A DNA stretch of 64,000 nt, taken from positions 35,641,854 through 35,705,853 of the forward strand of contig CM037871.1 of assembly GCA_021292105.1 (NCBI GenBank). Reading direction: 5' to 3'. The translations under genes were made by a program, and so were the position numbers. Under the pieces are notes generated by a model. The model had not been told where the DNA came from and searched no databases. It saw only the letters and a program-made list of their open reading frames with translations. The DNA is from Anadara kagoshimensis (Eukaryota > Mollusca > Bivalvia > Arcoida > Arcidae). Of this stretch, positions 46,697 through 58,115 are shown piece after piece; within the stretch, counting starts at the first letter, position 1, and the number at the start of each line of letters is the position of its first letter.

Positions 46697-46861
46697 ATGC
46701 AAGCTGTTAAAAGACTTTCAGTGAGTTTTGCCAATACTGTAAGTGGAATGCTAAGGGTGGATAATGACTTTGAAACTCGATCCAGGACAAGTATTACTTC
46801 TATTTTAGAGGATCTCGTACAGCTAAGGAAGAACTTCTTAAACAAGGATGGAGACCTTATG
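46697..46861 (+). CDS. Putative alternative first coding exon 1c of the TRPM gene
   Basis: This is 55 codons, starting MQAVKRLSVSFANTVSGML and ending LNKDGDLM, before the donor ATG|GTAAAT at 46862. An in-frame TAA at 46643-46645 limits the start. The start context is weak (T at -3, C at +4). The exon ends in phase 0 and can join 57898 in frame. The peptide has a basic, Ser-rich head (KRLSVS, a possible kinase site). A polar, probably helical SITSILEDLVQLRKNFLN segment follows at residues 32-49. No signal peptide or membrane span is seen, which is consistent with a cytosolic channel N-terminus. The base composition is less AT-rich than the flanks. The donor is followed by several near-copies of itself. 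Placement in the TRPM gene is inferred from phase, order and proximity (11 kb) to the shared exon. Confidence 0.62.
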
Positions 46862-46995
46862 GTAAATAAAAGTTGTTTTTTTTTAATTTTCAAATTACTT
46901 ATGGTAAATAAAAAGTTGTTTGGTTTTTTTTTAATTTTTGAAATTTCTTCTGGTAAGTAAAATTATTAAATGTTCAAATTACTTATGGTAAAAAA
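46862..46995 (+). repeat. Tandem copies of the exon 1c splice donor region
   Basis: The sequence (CT)TATGGTAAATAAAA with the following T-rich tract recurs. GT dinucleotides in donor-like context lie at 46862 (GTAAAT), 46904 (GTAAAT), 46953 (GTAAGT) and 46988 (GTAAAA). Use of the second would add 14 codons in frame; the third would shift phase. Confidence 0.75.
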
Positions 46996-47755
46996 TTGTA
47001 TTTTTTTCAAATTGCAGTATGCTTTAAGAAAATAAGAAAGTAAAAATATAATTGAGAATTTTTAAAATTAAAATTGATTATAATTTGTTTTCTTAAGTTT
47101 AATCCATGAATATAATTACCATACATCTGTAAGCATTGTTAGACTTAAAATCACAAGAAAAATCTCAATGCAATTTGTTGAGTTAATAAGGAAGTGACCG
47201 TGTGGAATAATCATGTTTTACATCCCAGTCAAAATTCTGTCTCTTGGATCAAGGTGGTAGAGAAAACTTGAGTGCCTGTAGAAAATCATTGACCTTTGGC
47301 AGATGGTAATAATGGGGTTTGGCAATAATATAAGAAAAATTGCGAAGAAAGAACTAGAAAACTGAAACAGATTTTTATGTGTACTCCATCAAGTATTTGC
47401 TAAATGGGTAGGTCTTCCAAGTACTTGCTAATGTGCACATCTTCCAAATACTTGCTAAAGGTGTAGGGTTTCCAATAAAAACTGAAATCATAGGCCAATA
47501 AATATTTGTCTAACAATAGGTTCATAAATATTGGGATTGAAATTTCATGCTTTTGTTGTCTTGAAAAAAATCAATGAATTAAAATTCAGTGGATTTGTGT
47601 TTTTACTTCATTCAGTGTGTTTCCAATTAGGTATGTAAATAATTTAGTTGACTATAAAATACCTGCAAACCCATGAAAATAGCAAAATATAATTCCCCCA
47701 CACACAAGTAAGCTATTTGGCAAAGTTTATTGAGGGGAATTTTAACTTGGTTTTG
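46996..47755. other. Intron; SINE family C scrap at 47217-47310
   Basis: CATCCCAGTCAAAATTCTG followed by GGTGGTAGAGAAAACTTGAG and CATTGACCTTTGGCAGATGG matches SINE family C. Three diverged units of about 34 bp around CAAGTA(C/T)TTGCTAA lie at 47390-47465. Confidence 0.55.
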
Positions 47756-47958
47756 GTGAGTTGAGTAATGGTGTTTAAATTCTCAGTCAAGAATATTTCA
47801 CTCATATCGAGACATTGCCAGCTATATGCGAAGGTGCAGAAATTTTGCCTGTGCATTGTGCTTATGGCATTATACAGCAGGGTTCTTTATCGTGCCAAGC
47901 CTACCGTGACACGGGACCTCGCCTCTTTTATTTTAAGTTCCCATCCAAAAGAACTTTC
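47756..47958 (-). mobile_element. SINE family A, truncated, head missing
   Basis: GAGTTGAGTAATGGTGTTTA, CATTGCCAGCTATATGCGAA and CTTTATCGTGCCAAGCCTAC match the 36.5-kb copy. The element stops at CCATCCAAAAGAAC, before the tRNA-like part. Confidence 0.8.
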
Positions 47959-50335
47959 ACGGTTTTACTGTTTATTTGTCGTAGTTAATGGGAGTTTAAT
48001 TTTTATAAACCCATCTGAGCTTATGTCATGGGCATTGGTGAAGTATGTATCTTTGTGTGCATGCATCTGTCCATAAACTTTTAAGTCTTCTCTTAAAGTG
48101 CTGGGTTGAATGGAACCAAATTTGGTATGAAAGTTCCTATAAGTAGATTTATAAGTATCCATTTCAGATTTATTTATGGACCAACTTAGTTCAAATTTGA
48201 TGTATTGGAAGTATATGTGTAGCCTTTAACATTTAAGGTTTTTCCAACATTTTCTGTTGACCTATTTTCAGGGATTATGCAAATGAGTTATTAGTCTAAC
48301 TGATCTGAAAGTCTTCTCTTAAACTGTTAGGCTGAATAGAAACAAAATCTTTTTTATGGACTATTCTTGTTTGATGTAGATTTAAAATTGTGTCTCCAGC
48401 ATTGCTGTTTGAAATCTTAAGACATTTCATGTGATGTCATTTTGTATGGTACACAACACAATATGCTTTGGATTTTTATGTCCCATTCTCTGGACATTTT
48501 GTGCCATGTTTTTCTGAAAGATGTTTTATACTCTAAATGCTCTTCATTAGAACTATTTTTGAATGTGTATACATACTAATGGTCAGTATTTTGTGTTGGT
48601 CATGATTGAAGATTATTTAAAAAGATTACCGTATATTTCCGTATATACATCGCCCCAGTAGATACGTCGCACCCCCACCCCAGGCCAGCAAGCCCAGTAT
48701 TTTCTAAAGCTCGTCTACATACGTCGCAGTCAAAAATTTGCAAGAGAAAATTCGAGATTTGCTCAGCAAGAGCCATTGATTTTCAATTCCATGAATAAAG
48801 AAACAAAAGCTTTTACCGGTGTTATTTATTATTTTTCTTCTTAATATATATTGTTTGAATAGCTTGTGTTAATTAAACATTGTTGATTAAGCAATCAACC
48901 TGACCAATTTGACAGATTTATCCCTTTTTGATGGATTTATATTTTAAAAACGAATAAATGGACGGATATAATGAAATGGTCAAATTAGACTTTTCCCATT
49001 TTGACGGTTTTTTTTTTTTATTAAAAGTACTAAAACTTCAGACTGTTGTATGGAAATTGTACCAAAATCAAACACTTAACATTAAAAAAAAAATACCTAA
49101 ATGGCAACCTTGCGCACTAAAAATGTGTAAATGAATTTGATCACTCAGCCTGTGAACAATTAAAGAATAAATAAATTGAATTAATATAGCCTGTTTGGAA
49201 TGATCTTTTATTTCATTACTGTAGTGTCCATTGTATTTTCTAGACAGGATATGGGACAGCGTCTAGACAGGATATAGAAGTAGTGTCCAGCGAGATATTA
49301 AATGTCCAGAGAGAAATTAAGTGTCAATTAAGATGTTTAAGGTTTAACTGTAACAAGTCATTTCATGGACAAGGCATCTGTAAAAGATGTGGTACAGAAT
49401 GTCTAGAGCATGGGATGTAAAATCCAGTGTATCGTATAAAATGGCGAGGGTCCTATACCTATTAGAGAGTCTTATACTGTCATTCACTATGTGCTACTGA
49501 AACTGATTAGGTAGTGGTCAAATGAGCCTTTGAAATGAGGTAATGGCACCAGGAACTTTTAATACAAACTTAAAAACATAAAATCTTGATGACCCCAAAA
49601 GTGTGCATTGCATTTTTTGTATGAAGATATACAAAGTAAATTAAAATTTGGGAACCTTTAAGGTTTTCTGCTGAAATGTATACAGACCAATCAATGTTTA
49701 TTAATGAAATAAATGAGCTGTTCTGTTGATTAATGAAAATTTGTATCGCAGAAAAGTCAAAAGCCAACCAGACTCTGAATTTTTTCAGATGTCCAGTTAC
49801 CCAGTAAAATTTTGATAGTTTTGGGCCACCATACATTATATTTTGCTGCACACTGCTGTAGACATTTGTCTGTTGTCTATCAACATTTTAAATCTTATAT
49901 GTCTTATTTCTTTGAATTAATATAACAGAATTGCTTTTAATAGGTTTTATGTTATTATATGTCTTTTTAAATATAATAACCATTCGTTCATAATCAGAAA
50001 TCTTAATCTGGAGATATTTTTGTAAGAAGACATTATTTGACATTGATTTTGATATATATGTGTATATATACCGGTATATGTATTGTACATTTTTTGTCTT
50101 TACTGAGATATATTTTACATAATTTGCCAGTTAATGTACTAATTCTATCTAAACCTTCATGAACAATCACTAGTTTACATGAACTTTTGTATAGAAGGAA
50201 ATTCATCCTTTAGAGATTAAACAATTGTAGCTGAAAAAATGGCTAAAAACATAGAGCATCCGATAAATCTTGTATTTCAGACCAAGTCTATATAAAAATG
50301 CCATTTTATGAGTCATTATGTTGAGGATTGGATCT
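47959..50335. other. Long intron stretch; possible transposon end at 48636-48760
   Basis: ACCGTATATTTCCGTATATA followed by paired (A/G)TACGTCGCA blocks (48636-48740) looks like one end of a DNA transposon. No matching far end was recognised. Elsewhere there are only AT-rich sequence and chance frames. Confidence 0.4.
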
Positions 50336-51020
50336 CTGTGACTCATGCTCATAGTTGGTTTTGCTGAAGGTCTGAGACTTGTGCTCATAGTTGGTTTTGC
50401 TGAAGGTCTGAGACTTGTGCTCATAGTTGTTTTTGCTGAAGGTCTGAGACTTGTGCTCATAGTTGGTTTTGCTGAAGGTCTGAGACTTGTACTCATAGTT
50501 GGTTTTGCTAAAGGTCTGAGACTTGTGGTCATAGTTGGTTTTGCTGAAGGTCTGAGACTTGTGCTCATAGTTGGTTTTGCTGAAGGTCTGAGACTTGTGC
50601 TCATAGTTGGTTTTGCTGAAGGTCTGAGACTCATGCTCATAGTTGGTTTTGCTGAAGGTCTGAGACTCGTGCTCATAGTTGGTTTTGCTGAAGGTCTGAG
50701 ACTTGTGCTCATAGTTGGTTTTGCTGAAGGTCTGAGACTTGTGCTCATAGTTGGTTTTGCTGAAGGTCTGAGATTTGTGCTCATAGTTGGTTTTGCTGAA
50801 GGTCTGAGACTTGTGCTCATAGTTGGTTTTGCTGAAGGTCTGAGACTTGTGCTCATAGTTGGTTTTGCTGAAGGTCTGAGACTTGTGCTCATAGTTGGTT
50901 TTGCTGAAGGTCTGAGACTTGTGCTCATAGTTGGTTTTGCTGAAGGTCTGAGACTTGTGCTCATAGTTGGTTTGCTGAAGGTCTGAGACTCATGCTCATA
51001 GTTGGTTTTGCTGAAGGTCT
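50336..51020. repeat. 36-bp minisatellite, 19 copies
   Basis: Units read CTCATAGTTGGTTTTGCTGA then AGGTCTGAGACTTGTG. Starts are exactly 36 bp apart from 50348 to 50960; a single-base deletion makes the last interval 35. Because 36 is a multiple of three and neither chosen frame has a stop, a 213-codon plus frame (12-residue unit LRLVLIVGFAEG) and a 253-codon minus frame (unit MSTSLRPSAKPT) both stay open. The minus frame also runs 49 codons into unique DNA (50203-50350). Openness on both strands is what a minisatellite gives, so I do not call a gene. Confidence 0.95.
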
Positions 51021-52063
51021 GTGGTTATCTTCAGGTAACTTTGATTTCCTCTCCAATCTTCAAACTGACTGCTTCAATATAAGTGAAATAATCTTGACTG
51101 TAGAATAAAACACCTTTCCTATCAATCACTGATCAATATTCTTGACTTTGATACCAAATAAAATCAGATAAGATATTCCTTTTATACTTTGAAGTGCTAC
51201 AATGCTTGGTGTGTATATGATGCTTACATATAATGGAATTTTACGCCCTAGTCAAAATATCTTGCATGAATGAAGAAATGGAATTTTACGCCCAAGTCAA
51301 AATTTCTTGCATGTAAATTGAAGTGGAGTAATTTAATTTTATGCCCCAGTCAAGATTTCTTGCATGTATTGGGATTGATCCATTATGATAAAGCACCGAC
51401 TTCAACTATTGACATCAATATATCTCAATAAAATAGTTAATTAAAATTCTCCAAACATCAGACAATCTTCCTACATACAGCACCATCTGTAATTAATAAC
51501 TCAATGACAGATACTTAAGTACTTGTATTTTATCCACATGGAGAAAAATGGAAAGAATTCTTAGTTCATGCCTAATCTGTTTAATTAAGATATCAAACAA
51601 AAAAATTTGAGAATGAAATGTAGAATTTTAAGCTAAAATGAATATGTGTTCTGTACGCATTTTCAAGCTGAAAATTTCTGTATTTCATTCTCAGATATAA
51701 ATTGATACACCTGTTTTGGCTGTACATTTGTATAACAAAAAACATTCCTCAACAATAATGCAAGAAAATAGGTAAACTTGGACGACCCCGCATCTCAAAG
51801 AAAACAGGATGACACTGGGGACTATTTGATCCTCAAATTTAAGGTACCCAAAACTATGGGAATCAATAAAAGACGCTTGACAAGAGGGCACTACACTCTA
51901 TTGTTCTTAAAAATAGATAAACCCAAATGACCCTGTATCCTAAAGAAAATGGGTTGACACTTAGTACTATTAGATCCTAGAACTTAAGGCTCTCAACCCT
52001 GTGGGATTCAATGATAGACTCCTGACAGAGGGCACTGCACTCTATTGTCCTTTTAAACAGATA
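51021..52063. other. Intron; three short related blocks at 51230-51365
   Basis: GGAATTTTACGCCC(T/A)AGTC and CTTGCATG recur three times at 51233-51362, resembling the 3' end of SINE families A and C. Otherwise no feature was recognised. Confidence 0.5.
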
Positions 52064-52328
52064 CTGTAAATCACTTGAATTTCGCTGTACTTTTTTTTTG
52101 CGATCCCGTGATGAAAACAATTTTGCAACTTGAAATTTTTGCGATATCCCATCTGGAACCCAAAAATTAAAGAAAATTTTTTCTTGTAGCAACTGATTTA
52201 AATGTTAATATGATATTCATCTAGTTACTTGGCCTTTACCCAATTCATTAATTTTTATTTTCGCGATTCTTGAACAGATACCGTATATCGCGAAAAATAA
52301 AGTGCTCGCGAAAAAAGGTGATTTACAG
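52064..52328. mobile_element. MITE with CTGTAAATCAC termini, TA flanked
   Basis: The left end CTGTAAATCACTTGAATTTC is mirrored on the right by GCGAAAAAAGGTGATTTACAG. TA flanks both ends (52062-52063, 52329-52330). Subterminal TTCGCG/CGCGAA motifs are repeated inside. Confidence 0.85.
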
Positions 52329-52410
52329 TAAACACATATAGACACTACTCAGATTATAAAACTCCAAACACTGCATGGACAAAATTACAAATTTGTATAG
52401 AATACATTGG

Positions 52411-52562
52411 CAATGTTCATTCTAGAAAAGAGCCATTGGGCCATTGATCCTTTCTTTTGGTCAAATGGCGCCATTGTGAAGACTTTTCTGGGACATATTT
52501 ATTGCATTGATTTTGTATTTTTTGAAAATGGACCCATCAGAAAAATTCTAGAAGGAACACTG
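52411..52562. mobile_element. MITE with CAGTGTTC(A)TTCTAGAA termini
   Basis: CAATGTTCATTCTAGAA on the left is the near-complement of TTCTAGAAGGAACACTG on the right. 152 bp. A relative lies at 54064-54234. The 63-codon open frame is a shadow. Confidence 0.75.
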
Positions 52563-52779
52563 CAGTATTGTGTTACAAGTACATGTGCACTTTCCTAACA
52601 TACAATAACCTCTATATGTACTTTATTTCCAGTGATCTTTAATGTGTATCTAGTATGCAGCAATACATTCAAATTGAATATATCCAATTAAGGACACTTA
52701 ATACATTTGGACTTGTTTTATTAACAAGACTGGTAGATTTGTCTAAACATAGAGATTTTAAGGCAAATTTTGGCTCTGA

Positions 52780-52981
52780 CCCTGGTTTCAAAATCATTTC
52801 TTAACTAAAACTTAAATCTGGTAAATTTGAAACCTAAATAATTTTGTTAATATTTAACATACTCAGGCTTTGAAGTTGTAATTTTGAAGATCACATCAGT
52901 TGTAAAACACTTGTTTTTAGTTTTCAAACTTGCTAAGTTTGAGGAAAATCTTAATTAAGGAATTATTGTGAAACTGGGGCT
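52780..52981. mobile_element. MITE family K, copy 3
   Basis: CCCTGGTTTCAAAATCATTTC ... GGAAAATCTTAATTAAGGAA ... TGTGAAACTGGGGC gives the same ends and interior order as 29843-30074. Confidence 0.8.
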
Positions 52982-54063
52982 TAGAATTCATTCATTCTTA
53001 AAGTGAGGCGTAGAATCCATTCATTTCTAAAGTGTTCAAAATAAGTTAAAATTTTCAACCAGTGCTTGTCTTGATCATTTCTACATTTCTTTTGTTGTAT
53101 AAATGAGGCTTATGAAAAAAGTAACCAGTCCTTCCAAAAAGTTAGGAGTCTTGGACTGTGGCAGAGTATCTGTTATTTTGAACACTGCTTTCTAACATTA
53201 TAGAAACACAACCTTACAAACTTAGTAAAAAAGTAAAAAAAAAAAAGTTTTTAAAAAAAAGCTAACATGTACTGACTCACTTGAAAATTCTTGTTAAAAC
53301 TGTTGCTGCTGCGAAGTTGGTGCCTTAGAAAAGTTTTTTAAAAACCAGCAGTTGTAACATGAAATGTAGTACTATAGAGTACTAAAATGATGTTGGAGCT
53401 ATAAAAATAGAAGATTATTATTTATTGGTTAAAAGTCTTTGATACATGCAGCTATATATGATGATATCAGTTGAAATTCTCATATTGTGAGAAAACTATC
53501 AAATAGTGTATATATATATATACTGTTCACACGTTTATATATATTGCCCTAGCTAACACAGTAATGGCTTTTTACAATATTCTATTTTTCTGATGTAATC
53601 GCTCGGAAAACAGAAGATTTGCTTTATTGAAGAAATCCAAAAACCTAATATTGCTGTTGGTGAAAATTGTTCCATGTTGATTGAGATTGATTTTTCTTTG
53701 TGTTTGATTTTTGTTCTATGATTTTTATGGCTCTGACTGTTTGATGATGGCAATGGTGGAGGTATGGCTGTATTTTTATGCTATTAAATGCTTTCTTCTT
53801 TCATTTTCTCTAATCAGAACAATTTGATGAGAGAGAAAAAATGTAATAAAATCGGATTCCAGTTTATTAGTATTAAAGGTTAAATGTACAAGTAGTGCAT
53901 CTCTACTATAAATATTGACACATATACAAGTTATGTTGACTTTATGTGAAATCAGGTTTTTTTATGATGTCCAATTTTTTATGGTTCTAAGAAAAATACC
54001 ATTGTGAGGGCTTCATGGTAAATTTGTGGTTAATGTTTACAGTTTGTGGTACCGTAAGTTTGA
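52982..54063. other. Intron sequence without recognised features
   Basis: AT-rich with A-runs near 53235. No feature was recognised. Confidence 0.5.
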
Positions 54064-54234
54064 AGTGTTCATTCTAAAAAATTTTCAAAAGGAACCATTT
54101 TCTGGAAAAACCATATTATCTATATTTCTACTTTAACGTAATGTTTACTACTGCCCATTAAGACCCTAACAATTGGGTCATTTTGTAAAATAAGGGATTA
54201 TTAGCCCAAATGACCTCTTCTAGAATGAACCCTG
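54064..54234. mobile_element. Diverged MITE, relative of 52411-52562
   Basis: AGTGTTCATTCTAAAAA on the left and TCTAGAATGAACCCTG on the right are imperfect inverted ends, enclosing TTTCAAAAGGAACCATTT. Confidence 0.6.
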
Positions 54235-54338
54235 GGTTTGCAATACATACAATTCCGTTAACAAGTAAATTCATGGATCAAGGTATCAACAGAAATGATG
54301 AAAATTTGGACCCTACAAAAATGGATGATTTTACAGTA

Positions 54339-54517
54339 CAGTCAAACCTATCTATAAAGGCCAACCAAGGGAACCAGAAAAAATGACCTTTATGGACAGG
54401 TGGCCTTTATATACAGGTTCAAATAATATGAATAAAGAACAATTGGGATTCAATTCTGCTGGCCTTAATAAGCAGATGACCCTTATAAAGAGGTGACCTT
54501 TAAGGCAGGTTCGACAG
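54339..54517. mobile_element. MITE family A, copy 3, TA flanked
   Basis: CAGTCAAACCTATCTATAAA ... TAAGGCAGGTTCGACAG, with TA at 54337-54338 and 54518-54519. Confidence 0.88.
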
Positions 54518-55582
54518 TATTTGAAATATTTTCTTTGAATGATGTTGCTATATTTTATAAATATTGAACCATTAAAAGTACTACTATAATTATGTCTACA
54601 GAAATAAAAATGTATGTCTGCCATTTATTTATATGAATGATGGTGTTCGTTTTTATGGATATGAAAAGAATAGGAATACCAGTTATATGTTTCTGTATGG
54701 AAAAAATTGATGGCAAATCTATATATATATATATCAAGAATTTCGTTATATCTGAGAATGGCACCATGAAGTTTTTTTTTTATATATCCCTTATGACCTA
54801 CTGACTTGTCTCTGAATTAAAACATATCATGTCTCTCTGATTAAGAGAAATAATGAATGTCTCGAAGGATGGTATTACTGTGCTTGATATAGACACACGT
54901 TACAGTATGTCAGAACATTTACGAGGATTTGGACTCGTGAAAAGCCTGTCTTGATGCTTAAAATATTGATGCCAGAACTCGCTAATGAATTAGTACCACT
55001 ATCTAAAGAACTTCTTATAAATATTGTTGATAAATGGATATGTCAACAAATGGTTAAGTCTAGTTATCTTAAAGATTGGTCTATAGTCAAGTTTTGCTAT
55101 TCATATCTCATGATAAGTTTGATTTAGAAAAAAATGGTAAGGACATATGCACTCATTATATGGAAAATATATATATAGTGGAATTGTACTCAAAAGTTTA
55201 AAAGAAACAAAGATAGAACAAGGTGTTGGCAAAGTTGAAACATTAACGTTATTAAATGTTTTTGTTCTCAATTTTATTTATTATTATGTATTGGATTTTC
55301 ATGGCCTTTAACCATATAAAAAGATGCAATTGTTTAACTCTTGCATTTGCAAATTGGTCAACATTTATGACATGGAATGATTTAACAAATCTATAAACAA
55401 ATTTCCCCATTGATAAGTTCAAAGGGCTTTAACTCCAAATGGAATTTGTCAAACAACAATTTGTCAAACAACATAGGGTTAATAATATGTACGTTGATGT
55501 TTTTAATTAGTTTTGGAGATTAACTGTAGACTATTAACTTCAAAGGCCCATAACTCCTAGAAAAATTGGCAAGTAAATTGGG

Positions 55583-55586
<4 letters not shown>
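54518..55586. other. Intron; weak exon-like frame at 54853-54954
   Basis: ATG at 54853 opens 33 codons (start MNVSKDGITVLDIDTRYS) in a stretch with more CpG than its surroundings. No convincing donor ends it (GTGAAA after CTC at phase 0). The remainder is AT-rich. Confidence 0.35.

Positions 55587-55648
<62 letters not shown>
55587..55648. repeat. (AT)n microsatellite, about 31 units
   Basis: Uninterrupted AT dinucleotides, able to form a cruciform. The Tyr/Ile open frames on both strands are artefacts. Confidence 0.97.
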
Positions 55649-55652
<4 letters not shown>

Positions 55653-57260
55653 CTCCTATCATTGTCGATGTTTTGCAAAAAATTCAGTAAATTTTTATTC
55701 ATAATTTGGAGATTTACTCCAGACGAAAGGAAAATATGGCAGATTTCCTGTCCCCCATTTTCTTGAAAGACAGGGAAAATAGAAGAATAAGAATAATAAA
55801 TGAAATATAGTGAAAATAAGTCAGATGCACTTTACATTATTTGTGGTCTGTCAAAAAGTTTTTATTTAAATCTAAAATCGATCATGTTTTTTTTTTTTAT
55901 TGTTGACTGTCTATTTTGCAGTAACTGCTTGTTTAATAGGAATATTTTGCTTCTTTAATCTGAAACAATCCCACACATACTTTAGACAAAAAGACTTAAG
56001 TTTCATGACAAGAAGATGTTTCAATTCGAATATGTGTTTTCCCTAATGAATGACGAAAGTTTCAAGATCCAATTATGAAGCTTGAATGGAATCATGTTGG
56101 TAGTGCATTAGATATATTTGTACTGTATTAGATTTACACAGTGATTAAGTTTGCCGTGTAGGGACAGATAATCTCACTGTAAGGCTTCGGAATCTTCTTC
56201 TGATTTATATGTAAATAACTTATTAGTTAGAACGTTTTATTGACATGTCCGCTGTTTGCCATGTTTATTTTTACGGGTGTGCCTATTGGCTGGTCTTTGC
56301 TTTGCCAATTTACATATTAATAATTTGTCAATGATCTGTGATTTTAATATATCAGTTTTATGTATTTATGTAGATTGAAAAGCCCTTAATTTGCTCATTT
56401 TGATTTCTGAAATAAAGTGATAGGGTTACAGATTAAGATATCTGAGCATGATGTAACTTGTAAAGCTACAAGGGGGGGGGGATTTTCAGTTATATTCTGT
56501 CTTGCCACAACACCATTTTCCCAACTTCGCCGTACAACAGCACAGCAGTGCTATGTTTAATTAGCATACTGCTAATCTAATTAATGCTTAAAGGTTATCA
56601 ACTTTTGTAGTTTGGATTGCATTTTGTTTTTAACAAAATACCTTAATAGAGATGAATGCATGGTAAATTTTCATAAGTTTGTGATGATGCTACAATTTTG
56701 TGGATCAAGCCAACTTGATAAGTCTTGTAATATCGATCATTGACACATCCAAACCAAATATCATAAAGTACAATTTAGTACATGATACTTCCTGAAATGT
56801 TTAGCTGTCTATTGCATTCTAACGCTTGAAATATGATAATTGTCTCATAAATTTGACTTACGTAAATTGAATATTGTTTTATGCAATATTGAAACAAATA
56901 ATATTCCTTGCTGAGTTAAAACTTCAAGTATATACTAAGCCAGTCAAAAACCAGTTTATGCGTGTATCGTAATATTTTATTTCAGTATCATGAGTGTATC
57001 AGAGGTAAAGAAACGGGTATATTTCTTTGTAACTTGTATAATCTAATTTATCCGCATTATACCAAAAATAATATACACTTGAATAAGAGTAGGTTGGATA
57101 TAAATGAGCACAAATCACCAAAGTAGCTCTTGAAGTCTGTACAATGTCCTATCAGCTTTCAAGATGCAACCATTAGCTAAGCTTTAAGTGGAGGGAACTT
57201 GTCATTCCTGGAAGTAGTCTTCTTGTTGTTGTTTGGAAGTACCTCAGTTGTCATAACTTA
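55649..57260. other. Intron sequence without recognised features
   Basis: AT-rich, with a poly-G run at 56472-56480. No exon or bordered element was recognised. Confidence 0.5.
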
Positions 57261-57439
57261 CAGTCCAACCTGCCTTAAAGGCCACCTCTATATAAGGGCA
57301 ACCTGTTTATAAAGGCCAATAGAATTGTATCCCAATTGTTCTTTATTCATATTATTTGAACCTGTATATAAAGGCCACCTGCCTATAAAGGCCAGCTTTT
57401 CTTGTTCCCTTTGGTGGCCTCTATAGACAGGTTTGACTG
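57261..57439. mobile_element. MITE family A, copy 4, TA flanked
   Basis: CAGTCCAACCTGCCTTAAAG ... CTATAGACAGGTTTGACTG, with TA at 57259-57260 and 57440-57441. It lies about 460 bp upstream of the shared TRPM exon, in the same intron. Confidence 0.9.
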
Positions 57440-57897
57440 TATATGGAGCAATAGGTTCCATGTGATAGTAAAGTACAAATTGAATACATGAAGCATGTAG
57501 TCTGTCTGTCTATAGGGAAAAAACCAGGGTTCTTTTATATGTGTTTTAAGTTGTAAAAAGCCTAAAAAAAACTTGGTATATTTTCTCCATATACTTAATA
57601 TATAAAGTGACAAAATGTAAAATCATTGTTACTGCAGAATAAGGATTTCTCCATTTAACGAGAGCTTTGTCAAGCATTTAAAAGCAACAAACTTGAATTT
57701 TGATTTATCACAATAAATATATGTATAAATCAAAATTATGACAAAATTCAACTGCGGACTGACAATTTGTGATAAGCCTGGCCAAACAAACATGAAGACC
57801 AAAACATATTGCATTTTCATGTGACTAAAACGGGCTAAATGTATTTTAATGTTATACATCTATATATATCACTGATTGTCAACCTTTATATTTACAG
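57440..57897 (+). other. Intron end upstream of the shared TRPM exon
   Basis: AT-rich. It ends in a pyrimidine-rich acceptor, CAACCTTTATATTTACAG, at 57897. The minus-strand frames at 57383-57859 are chance. Confidence 0.6.
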
Positions 57898-57977
57898 AGT
57901 CAGAGATCATGGGTTGAGAAGACTTTTTTCAAGCGAGAGTGTGTGAGATTTATTCGCAGTCCCCGGGATGAAAACAA
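57898..57977 (+). CDS. TRPM: TRPM-family cation channel, shared N-terminal exon (partial gene)
   Basis: An 80-nt exon between a good acceptor (ATTTACAG) and the donor GTAAGT at 57978. It encodes 26 residues plus two bases. Residues 4-15 are SWVEKTFFKREC, followed by a V-x-F-I stretch and a charged PRDEN end. TRPM1/3/6/7-type channels begin their conserved N-terminal region with W-(I/V)-E-x-x-F-x-K-R-E-C followed by a hydrophobic strand and a Lys/Asp-rich turn, so the match is specific. TRPM proteins are plasma-membrane, often Ca2+/Mg2+-permeable channels; this part is cytosolic and precedes the MHR nucleotide-binding fold. In vertebrate TRPM1 and TRPM3 the equivalent exon follows alternative first exons, as appears here. 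The exon starts in phase 0, which all three upstream ATG exons satisfy, and ends after two bases of a codon. The following Cys-rich exon is not in the window. Confidence 0.87.
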
Positions 57978-58034
57978 GTAAGTAGTATACAGATTGTTTC
58001 CAAATTTTAACTGGTGATATAGCTTTACAAAATT
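57978..58034 (+). other. Start of the next TRPM intron
   Basis: GTAAGTAGTATAC donor context. No recognisable exon follows before 64000, so this intron is at least 6 kb. Confidence 0.6.
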
Positions 58035-58115
58035 CTATAGGCAAACAATATTGACCTGTCTATTTGACCTTTCATAAGGAATATTAATGTACAATGATCC
58101 ATCCAATGCATGGAT

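Noticed and set aside
50203..50986. Two long overlapping frames on opposite strands as genes
   Set aside because: Both arise from a 36-bp unit divisible by three; openness on both strands is an arithmetic effect.
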